Translations under genes and position numbers: made by a program
Origin: Caulobacteraceae bacterium
GTDB taxonomy: Bacteria > Pseudomonadota > Alphaproteobacteria > Caulobacterales > Caulobacteraceae
Assembly (NCBI GenBank): GCA_020852035.1
Contig: JADZBR010000361.1
Location: forward strand, 1-28,380
Length of the DNA stretch: 28,380 nt
Direction: 5' to 3'
The notes under the pieces: model-generated
What the model was told of the DNA's origin: nothing
The model's input: only the letters and a program-made list of their open reading frames with translations
The model's database searches: none
Part shown: in pieces, positions 22,902-28,380 of the stretch
How positions within the stretch are numbered: position 1 is the stretch's first letter
Layout of the letters: each line of letters starts with the position of its first letter

Positions 22902-24128
22902 ATGAGTCCGCAACCGGCTTCGACCAAGAGGCCGCACGAGAAAGCGCCCTTGCAAAGCCCCGTCCCGCCCAGAGCCTCCTTCGCCGAAGACCCCACGCGC
23001 TCGCTGGGCCGCCAGCACCCGGAGCCGGAGAGCCGCACCCGCACGCCCTTCGCCCGCGATCGCGACCGCATCATCCACTGCACGGCCTTCCGCCGGCTGA
23101 AGGAGAAGACCCAGGTCTTCGTGGCGCACGAGGGCGACCACTTCCGCACCCGCCTCACCCACTCGCTGGAGGTGGCGCAGATCGCCCGCTCGGTGGCCAC
23201 GGCGCTGGGTCTGGACGCCGACCTCGCCGAGACCATCGCCCTCGCCCACGATCTGGGCCACCCGCCGTTCGGCCACGCCGGCGAGGACGAACTGGAAATC
23301 CAGATGCAGCAGTGGGGCGGCTTCGACCACAACGTCCAGACCTTCCGCGTGGTGGCCGAACTGGAGCACCGCTACCCGAGGTTCAACGGCCTCAACCTGA
23401 CCTGGGAGACCCTGGAGGGGGTGGTCAAGCACAACGGGCCGGTGACCGACAAACTGGGCCGCCCATCCTGGCAGGCGATCGACAAGTTTACCCAGGGCTA
23501 TGACCTGCGCCTGGGCACCTGGGCGTCTGCCGAGGCCCAGGTGGCCGCGCTCGCCGACGACATCGCCTACAACAACCACGACGTCGATGACGGGGTGCAG
23601 GCGGGCCTCTTCCACCTGAAGGAACTTTTGGATGTGCCGCTGATCGGCCCGATCCTGGCCGGCGTGCTGCGCGAATATCCCGACGCCGATCCGGCCATCC
23701 AGCGGCTGGAGGCGGTGCGGCGGATGATCGGCGCGATGGTCGATGACGTGATGGCCGAGACCCAGGCGCGCGTGGCGGCCAGCAAGGTGGAGACCGCCGA
23801 GGACGTGCGGATGCTCGACCATGCCCTGGTCGCCTTCTCCCGCGGGATGCTGGAGGACCTCGGGCAACTGCGCGCCTTCCTGATGGAGCGGATGTATCGC
23901 CACTTCCGCGTCAACCGCACCCGCAGCCAGGCGCGCCGCATCCTGGCCGAGATGTTCCAGCTCTTCATGGCCGAGCCCGACGTGCTGCCGACCGAGTGGT
24001 TCGGCTGGTCGCAGAACCAGGGCGAGGCGGGCCGCGCCCGCATCGTCTGCGACTATCTGGCCGGCATGACCGACCGCTTCGCCATCGAGGAGCACCGGCG
24101 GCTCTTCCATCTCGACGTGTGGAATTGA
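22902..24128 (+). CDS. dgt: Deoxyguanosinetriphosphate triphosphohydrolase-like protein
   Basis: A 408 aa HD-domain dNTP triphosphohydrolase that cleaves dNTPs to nucleoside and triphosphate. Metal site residues are visible: H87 in RLTHSLEVAQIAR, H116-D117 in ALAHDLGHPPFGHAGE and D219 in AALADDIAYNNHD. The N-terminal signature SRTRTPFARDRDRIIH and TAFRRLKEKTQVF is typical of the proteobacterial Dgt type 2 branch. The assigned ATG 22902 gives a ~24-residue tail before the conserved ASFAEDPTRS; TTG 22950 is an alternative start. Only 30 bp separate it from erpA, so the promoters overlap. In Caulobacter-like genomes argS usually follows; here it does not. Confidence 0.93.
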   Translation: MSPQPASTKRPHEKAPLQSPVPPRASFAEDPTRSLGRQHPEPESRTRTPFARDRDRIIHCTAFRRLKEKTQVFVAHEGDHFRTRLTHSLEVAQIARSVATALGLDADLAETIALAHDLGHPPFGHAGEDELEIQMQQWGGFDHNVQTFRVVAELEHRYPRFNGLNLTWETLEGVVKHNGPVTDKLGRPSWQAIDKFTQGYDLRLGTWASAEAQVAALADDIAYNNHDVDDGVQAGLFHLKELLDVPLIGPILAGVLREYPDADPAIQRLEAVRRMIGAMVDDVMAETQARVAASKVETAEDVRMLDHALVAFSRGMLEDLGQLRAFLMERMYRHFRVNRTRSQARRILAEMFQLFMAEPDVLPTEWFGWSQNQGEAGRARIVCDYLAGMTDRFAIEEHRRLFHLDVWN

Positions 24129-24172
24129 CGCATCCGGCGGCGCCAGAAGGCGCAACGCTCCTCTAGACTGCG

Positions 24173-24189
24173 GACTCCGAACGCGATTC
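24173..24189. promoter_or_regulatory. Two GANTC (CcrM-type) sites upstream of the SPOR - nagZ - scpAB operon
   Basis: GACTC at 24173-24177 and GATTC at 24185-24189 lie 12 bp apart and 35-50 nt before the first start codon (24224). GANTC is the CcrM methylation target in Caulobacter-type bacteria and is used there for cell-cycle control of promoters. Occurrence is seen; use is inferred. Confidence 0.4.
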
Positions 24190-24223
24190 GATGCGTTTCG
24201 GGGCAAAGCCTGGAAGAGCAGCG

Positions 24224-25024
24224 ATGTCAGACTACGATCGGCGCGACCCGCGCGACCCCTATGGCCGGGGCGAGCCGCCGCTGGCCTTCGACGCCCGCCG
24301 GCCGCCGCCGCGCGAGAGCCGGCCCGCGCCCATCGCCCTCCTGGTCAGCGCCTTCGTGCTGGTGGCCCTGGTGGTGGCCATCGCCATCTTCTACTTCAGC
24401 GGCCAGCGCGACGGCGCCGGCGGCCCCGAGACCGTCGGCGATCCGGTCGGCGAGATGAAGGCCGCCCCGCCGGACACCGCCCAGCCCGCCGATCCGGCCG
24501 CCGGCCTGCAGATCTACCAGTCCGACGAGGTCGAGGCGAACGCCACCACGCCCACCTTCACCGCCCCGCCGGAAGAGCCCGCGCCCCGCGTGCCGCCGCC
24601 GACCCCGCCGGTGACCACGGGCGGCTCATTGCCGCCGGCCGCCGCGCCGGCGCCGGCCACCCCCTCGGCGAAAGCCGCTCCGCCGACCCCGGCCGCCAAG
24701 CCCGCGCCCGCGCCGACCCCCGCGCCCAAACCCGCGACCCCTCCGCCCGCCGCCAAGGCCCCGGCGCCCGCGGCCGGCGCCGGCGGTCCGGCCGCCGTGC
24801 AGATCGGCGCCGTCTCCTCGCCGGCCGCCGCCGACGCCGCCTGGAACGAGGCCGCCCGCATCGCCCCCGGCATGGCCGCCGGCAAGGGCAAGAGCGTGCA
24901 GGCCATCGATCGCAACGGCACGACGCTCTACCGCACCGCCGTCACCGGCTTTTCCAGCCGCGCCGAGGCGGCCGCCTTCTGCGACGCCCTGAAGGCCGCC
25001 GGGAAGAGCTGTTTCGTCCGGTGA
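24224..25024 (+). CDS. SPOR domain membrane protein
   Basis: A 266 aa bitopic protein. After a ~37-residue charged, proline/arginine-rich cytoplasmic tail comes one transmembrane helix (ALLVSAFVLVALVVAIAIF, about residues 38-58), then a long proline/alanine-rich periplasmic linker (about residues 65-185) and a C-terminal SPOR domain (about 188-266). SPOR domains bind denuded peptidoglycan glycan strands at the division septum. ATG 24224 has GGAAGAG upstream. The stop overlaps nagZ (GTGA), so the two are coupled. A role in septal wall recognition fits; a named septal protein such as FtsN is not implied by similarity. Confidence 0.88.
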   Translation: MSDYDRRDPRDPYGRGEPPLAFDARRPPPRESRPAPIALLVSAFVLVALVVAIAIFYFSGQRDGAGGPETVGDPVGEMKAAPPDTAQPADPAAGLQIYQSDEVEANATTPTFTAPPEEPAPRVPPPTPPVTTGGSLPPAAAPAPATPSAKAAPPTPAAKPAPAPTPAPKPATPPPAAKAPAPAAGAGGPAAVQIGAVSSPAAADAAWNEAARIAPGMAAGKGKSVQAIDRNGTTLYRTAVTGFSSRAEAAAFCDALKAAGKSCFVR

Positions 25025-26046
25025 GCATCGCCGCCGCCATCCTCGGCTGCGCCGGGACCGAGCTCGGCCGGGAGGAGCGCGCCTTCTTCAGGGACGTGAA
25101 GCCCTGGGGCTTCATCCTCTTCAAGCGCAACGTCGAGACGCCCGATCAGGTGCGCGGGCTGATCGACGCGCTACGTGACTGCGTGGGCCGCGCCGACGCC
25201 CCGGTGCTGATCGACCAGGAAGGCGGGCGCGTGCAGCGGCTGGGCCCGCCGAACTGGCGCCGCTATCCGCCGGGCCGCGCCTACGGCGACCTGGCCTCCA
25301 ACGACATGCTGATGCGGCGCGAGATCACGCGCCTCGGCGCGCGCCTGCTGGCGCACGACCTCGCCGCCCTGGGCATCAATGTCGACTGCGTGCCGGTGCT
25401 CGACGTGCCGGCGCCCGACGGCCACGAGGTGATCGGCGACCGCGCCTATGGCGACACCCCCGAACAGGTCGCCCTCCTGGGCCGCGCCGCCGCCGAGGGG
25501 CTGATCGCCGGCGGCGTCCTGCCGGTGATCAAGCACATCCCCGGCCACGGCCGCGCCCGCGCCGACAGCCACCTGGCCCTGCCGGTGGTGGAGGCGAGCT
25601 ATGAGGAGCTGGCCGCCCGCGACTTCCCGCCGTTCCGCGTGCTCTCCGACATGCCGATGGCGATGACCGCCCACGTGGTCTACGAGGCCATCGACAGGAA
25701 GCGCCCCGCCACCACCTCGAAGAAGGCGTTCAAGCAGGTCATCCGCGGCGACCTCGGCTTCGAGGGGCTGGTGATGAGCGACGACCTGTCGATGAAGGCG
25801 CTCGACGGCGACTTCATCGAGCGCGCCCGCGCCTCGCTGGCCGCCGGCTGCGACGTCGTCCTGCACTGCAACGGCGACATGGCCGAAATGAAGGGCGTCG
25901 CCGCCGGCACGAAGTCGCTCTCCGGCAAGGCCGCCCGGCGCGCCAGGGCCGCGCTGGCCCGCATCGCCCGCGCGCCCGAGCCCTTCGACGCCGAGGAGGG
26001 CAGGGCTCGCTTCGACGCCGCCTTCGAAGGCCGGTGGGCCGCGTGA
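25021..26046 (+). CDS. nagZ: Beta-N-acetylhexosaminidase, peptidoglycan recycling
   Basis: A 341 aa GH3 enzyme that removes N-acetylglucosamine from anhydro-muropeptides in the cytoplasm during cell-wall recycling. Signature regions are ILFKRNVETPDQV, IDQEGGRVQRL, the acid/base loop KHIPGHGRARADSH (K171 to H184, with D182 and H184 as the likely dyad) and the nucleophile D254 in VMSDDLSMKAL. GTG 25021 overlaps the preceding stop by 4 bp and no other start fits. It is joined in the same way to scpA. In many bacteria NagZ links wall damage to beta-lactamase induction; no ampC/ampR is seen here. Confidence 0.95.
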   Translation: MSIAAAILGCAGTELGREERAFFRDVKPWGFILFKRNVETPDQVRGLIDALRDCVGRADAPVLIDQEGGRVQRLGPPNWRRYPPGRAYGDLASNDMLMRREITRLGARLLAHDLAALGINVDCVPVLDVPAPDGHEVIGDRAYGDTPEQVALLGRAAAEGLIAGGVLPVIKHIPGHGRARADSHLALPVVEASYEELAARDFPPFRVLSDMPMAMTAHVVYEAIDRKRPATTSKKAFKQVIRGDLGFEGLVMSDDLSMKALDGDFIERARASLAAGCDVVLHCNGDMAEMKGVAAGTKSLSGKAARRARAALARIARAPEPFDAEEGRARFDAAFEGRWAA

Positions 26047-26846
26047 GCCGCGGCTTCCAGCCCTCCCTGGACTTCGCCGCCGCCGCCGAGGCGGCCGAGG
26101 GCGGCGAGGCGCTGATCGTCGACGTCGACGGCTACGAGGGGCCGCTGCACCTGCTGCTGGCGCTGGCGCGCAGCCAGAAGGTCGACCTCCTCGGCATCTC
26201 GGTCCTCAAGCTCGCTGAACAGTACCTGGCCTTCGTGCGCGAGGCCCGCCGGCGCAGCTTCGCGCTCGCCGCCGACTACCTCGTCATGGCCTCCTGGCTG
26301 GCCTACCTGAAGTCGCGCCTGCTGCTGCCCAAGCCGGAGCCGGCCGCCGGCGAGGAGGCGCCCGCCGAGGAAGTGGCCGCCCAGCTCGCCTTCCGCCTCG
26401 CCAAGGTCGACGCCAGGCGCAAGGCCGCCGAGACCCTGCTGCAGGGGCCGCAGCTGCGCCGCGACATCTTCGTGCGCGGCGACCCGCAGGCGATCCGCAT
26501 CGTCCCGTCCTCCAGGTTGGAGGGCGACCTCTACGAGCTGATGGCGGCCTATGTCGGCCAGCGGAAGAAGGAAGCCTCGCGCCACTACACGCCGTCGGCG
26601 CCGGTGGCCTATCCGCTGGAAGAGGCGCGCCTGCGGCTGAAGAAGCTGCTGCCGGAACTGGCCAGCTGGACGGCCCTCGCCGGCGTCGCGCCGATGGCCT
26701 TCGACGACGCCGAGCCCAGCCGCGCCTCGTATCTCGCCTCCACCCTCTCGGCGAGCCTGGAGCTTGTGAAGGAGGGGGAGCTGGAAGCCCGCCAGCTGGA
26801 GCATTTCGCCGACATCTACCTGCGCAGCCGAAAGTCGGCGGCGTGA
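26043..26846 (+). CDS. scpA: Segregation and condensation protein A
   Basis: A 267 aa kleisin that bridges the two heads of SMC and works with ScpB in chromosome compaction and segregation. The N-terminal segment YEGPLHLLLALARSQKVDLL is the hallmark of ScpA; a helical middle with KLAEQYLAFVRE and LAYLKSRLLLPKPE follows, and a C-terminal winged-helix ends in LEHFADIYLRSR. GTG 26043 was chosen, overlapping nagZ by GTGA as at the other junctions; GTG 26034 would add three residues. SMC itself is not in the window. Confidence 0.93.
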   Translation: MSRGFQPSLDFAAAAEAAEGGEALIVDVDGYEGPLHLLLALARSQKVDLLGISVLKLAEQYLAFVREARRRSFALAADYLVMASWLAYLKSRLLLPKPEPAAGEEAPAEEVAAQLAFRLAKVDARRKAAETLLQGPQLRRDIFVRGDPQAIRIVPSSRLEGDLYELMAAYVGQRKKEASRHYTPSAPVAYPLEEARLRLKKLLPELASWTALAGVAPMAFDDAEPSRASYLASTLSASLELVKEGELEARQLEHFADIYLRSRKSAA

Positions 26847-27487
26847 CCGACCCGGCCGAGATCGAGCGCCGGGTCGAGGCGCTGCTGTTCGCCGCCGCCG
26901 GGCCGCTGACCGAGGCCGACCTCGCCAGGCGCCTGCCGACCGGCGCGGACGTGATCGCCGCCCTGGCGGTGCTGCAGTCGCGCTACATCGGCCGCGGTGT
27001 GGAGCTGGCCAACATCGCCGGCGGCTGGCGCTTCCAGACCGCCGCCGACCTCTCCTTCCTGATGATCGAGCAGCGCGAGGAGCCGCGCCGGCTCTCCAAG
27101 GCCGCCCAGGAGACCCTGGCGATCATCGCCTATCACCAGCCGGTGACCCGCGCGGAGATCGAGGCCGTGCGCGGCGTGCAGGCCAGCCGCGGCACCCTCG
27201 ACGCGCTGCTGGAGCTGGGCCTGGTAAAGATGCGCGGCCGCCGCCGCACGCCGGGCCGCCCGGTGACCTACGGCACCACCGACGCCTTCCTGGAGCACTA
27301 TGGCCTGGCCGGCCTCGCCGACCTGCCGGGCATGGCGGAGATGAAGGCCGCCGGCCTCCTCGGCCTGGACTTGCCCGCCGACTTCAGCGTGCCGGACCCT
27401 TCCATGCCCGCGCCGGAGGAGGATCCGCTGGACGATGGCGACGCGCCGGAGTTCCACCAGGACTTCCTGGGCGAGGATCGCGGCTAG
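26843..27487 (+). CDS. scpB: Segregation and condensation protein B
   Basis: A 214 aa partner of ScpA with two winged-helix domains. Family segments are RRVEALLFAAAGPLTEADLA, KAAQETLAIIAYHQPVTRAEIE, the VRGVQASRGTLDALLELGLV stretch, and GRPVTYGTTDAFLEHYGL. The C-terminal ~45 residues are acidic and proline-rich, likely disordered. GTG 26843 overlaps the scpA stop by GTGA, so ScpA and ScpB are coupled, as suits fixed-ratio complex subunits. It is the last gene before an inverted-repeat element and a fresh promoter, so transcription may end or fall here. Confidence 0.94.
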   Translation: MTDPAEIERRVEALLFAAAGPLTEADLARRLPTGADVIAALAVLQSRYIGRGVELANIAGGWRFQTAADLSFLMIEQREEPRRLSKAAQETLAIIAYHQPVTRAEIEAVRGVQASRGTLDALLELGLVKMRGRRRTPGRPVTYGTTDAFLEHYGLAGLADLPGMAEMKAAGLLGLDLPADFSVPDPSMPAPEEDPLDDGDAPEFHQDFLGEDRG

Positions 27488-27490
27488 GGT

Positions 27491-27646
27491 CCTTCTCCCC
27501 TTGCGGGAGAAGGTGGCGCGAAGCGCCGGATGAGGGGTCTCTCAGAAATCTCCGCGAAGGCGCCCCCGCCGATTCGCAGCGGAGCGGACTTTTGACCCCT
27601 CATCCGACCGGCTTCGCCGGCCACCTTCTCCCGCAAGGGGAGAAGG
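27491..27646. repeat. Intergenic inverted-repeat element, family 2 (copy 2)
   Basis: Arms 27491-27539 and 27594-27646 are close reverse complements, each starting with a CCTTCTCCCC..GGGAGAAGG palindrome and continuing with TGGC.GCGAAGC.CGGATGAGGG. The middle (27540-27593) is unique. Same family as 13774-13910. It separates scpB and tatA, both plus-strand. Confidence 0.85.
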
Positions 27647-27660
27647 GGCGCGTCGTCGCA

Positions 27661-27690
27661 TTGGCGCTGACGCCGCGAACGGCCTATATT
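27661..27690 (+). promoter_or_regulatory. Candidate sigma-70 promoter of tatA
   Basis: TTGGCG (27661-27666) and TATATT (27685-27690) are 18 nt apart. The likely start is near 27697 and the ribosome-binding site GAGGAG lies just before ATG 27719. It lies right after the repeat element, so tatA need not depend on the scpB transcript. Confidence 0.55.
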
Positions 27691-27718
27691 CGCGCTCACA
27701 GAACGAGGAGTTCGCCGC

Positions 27719-27922
27719 ATGGGCGGAATGAGTTGGGTTCACTGGGTCATCGTGATCGCGGTGGTGGCGCTGCTGTTCGGCGGGCGCGGCAAGCTGTCGT
27801 CGATCATGGGCGATGCGGCCAAGGGCATCCGCGCCTTTCGCGACGGCCTGAAGGGCGAGGATGCGACGGAGACCGCCGAGGCCAAGCCGCTGCCGCGCGA
27901 GAAGGAAGAGGCCAAGGGCTAG
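27719..27922 (+). CDS. tatA: Sec-independent protein translocase subunit TatA
   Basis: A 67 aa TatA protein. It has one N-terminal transmembrane helix (SWVHWVIVIAVVALLFGG), the FG hinge motif, and an amphipathic helix (KLSSIMGDAAKGIRAFRDGLK), followed by a short charged tail. TatA oligomers make the pathway for folded, twin-arginine substrates across the inner membrane. ATG 27719 is preceded by GAGGAG; ATG 27728 inside is possible but less good. The length is short, as in other alphaproteobacteria. tatB follows after 72 nt. Confidence 0.94.
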   Translation: MGGMSWVHWVIVIAVVALLFGGRGKLSSIMGDAAKGIRAFRDGLKGEDATETAEAKPLPREKEEAKG

Positions 27923-27969
27923 GCCCGCCTCTCGTAAAGAGTTGACCGGCGCGCGGGCTTGATCGCCCC

Positions 27970-27990
27970 GCGCCTTCGCGCATAAGGCGC
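27970..27990 (+). promoter_or_regulatory. Hairpin hiding the tatB ribosome-binding site
   Basis: GCGCCTT (27970-27976) and AAGGCGC (27984-27990) form a perfect 7-bp stem around a 7-nt loop. The AAGG Shine-Dalgarno sequence for tatB is inside the 3' strand of the stem, 7 nt before ATG 27995. In a folded state this would limit tatB initiation. Confidence 0.5.
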
Positions 27991-27994
27991 CCCC

Positions 27995-28380
27995 ATGCTG
28001 CCCGAAATCGGCGCCACCGAAATGCTGGTCATCGCCGCGGTCGCCCTGATCGTGGTCGGACCCAAGGACCTGCCGCTCCTGCTGCGCAAGATCGGCCAGT
28101 TCGTGGCCAAGCTGCGCGGCATGGCCTCCGAATTCCGCGCCAGCTTCGACGAGATGGCCCGTCAGTCCGAACTCGATGAACTCCGCAAGGAAGTGCAGGC
28201 GATGCGCGAAGGGCGGCTGGTGGAGAACGCCGTCGGCTCCGACGACGTCAACGCCGTGATGCGCGAGATCGACCAGGGGCTGCAGACCGGCGGCATGTCG
28301 TTCAATCCTGCCGACGGCTACCAGTACCAGCCGACGCCCGAGGACGTCGCCGCCGAGCCCCCGGAGGCTCCCGCTGTCGC
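27995..28380 (+). CDS. tatB: Sec-independent protein translocase subunit TatB, C-terminus cut by window edge
   Basis: First 128 codons of TatB, running off the window. The start MLPEIGATEMLVIAAVALIV is typical, with the conserved Glu in the membrane-helix start, then VGPKDLPLLLRKIGQFVAKL (GP hinge and amphipathic helix) and a helical MARQSELDELRKEVQAMRE region, then a proline-rich tail. TatB with TatC forms the receptor for twin-arginine signal peptides. tatC would be expected next, beyond the window. Translation may be tuned by the preceding hairpin. Confidence 0.93.
   Translation, partial: MLPEIGATEMLVIAAVALIVVGPKDLPLLLRKIGQFVAKLRGMASEFRASFDEMARQSELDELRKEVQAMREGRLVENAVGSDDVNAVMREIDQGLQTGGMSFNPADGYQYQPTPEDVAAEPPEAPAV

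Noticed and set aside
24140..24153. GCGCC-AGAA-GGCGC hairpin as dgt terminator
   Set aside because: Only a 5-bp stem and no T-run; at most a weak pause site.

Overview
The window looks like a chromosomal segment of an alphaproteobacterium, most likely of the Caulobacterales (Caulobacter or Phenylobacterium type). The signs are very high GC with strong third-position GC bias, frequent GTG starts, several GTGA/ATGA stop-start overlaps, a dgt / erpA divergent pair, and a SPOR - nagZ - scpA - scpB - tatA - tatB run typical of that group. No rRNA, tRNA, CRISPR array, phage or insertion sequence was found. Most of the window is ordinary core and accessory metabolism; the less ordinary content is in the intergenic DNA and a few small operons.

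Layout. 1-1675 (minus): a fatty-acyl-AMP ligase, cut by the window start. 1859-7002 (plus): a Wzx-like flippase, a CYTH-CHAD protein, a membrane hybrid histidine kinase and a small unknown protein. 7102-8049 (plus): a nitronate monooxygenase-like flavoenzyme with a PsrA-type palindrome upstream. 8050-8473: a long intergenic region with an inverted-repeat element and a strong candidate small RNA on the minus strand (two CCUCCC motifs around a UUCG hairpin, then an intrinsic terminator). 8474-10000 (plus): pccB. 10004-12197 (minus): a compact operon of an excisionase-type HTH protein, an alpha/beta hydrolase, a DUF4180 protein and a small secreted protein. 12396-13769 (plus): a MATE transporter. 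13916-14812 (minus): an RNase H-fold-like protein.

14922-19795 (plus): Gfo/Idh/MocA oxidoreductase, glutathione peroxidase, ilvD, Asp/Glu-type racemase and a DUF3137 membrane protein; the last three are tightly packed. 19957-22381 (minus): GIY-YIG protein, AbrB-type small protein (57 aa), xthA, EthD protein and NnrU. 22539-22871 (minus) erpA-like and 22902-24128 (plus) dgt are divergent, 30 bp apart. 24224-28380 (plus): SPOR protein, nagZ, scpA, scpB (each joined by a GTGA overlap), then, after a repeat element and a new promoter, tatA and the start of tatB.

How they fit together. The last operon joins septal or cell-wall peptidoglycan recognition (SPOR), muropeptide recycling (NagZ), chromosome condensation (ScpAB with SMC) and folded-protein export (Tat). 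Two CcrM-type GANTC sites sit just upstream of it. Five imperfect inverted-repeat elements of four sequence families lie between genes, three of them at convergent transcript ends, where they may act as two-way terminators. The tatB and nnrU ribosome-binding sites lie within or beside hairpins, which suggests translational tuning.
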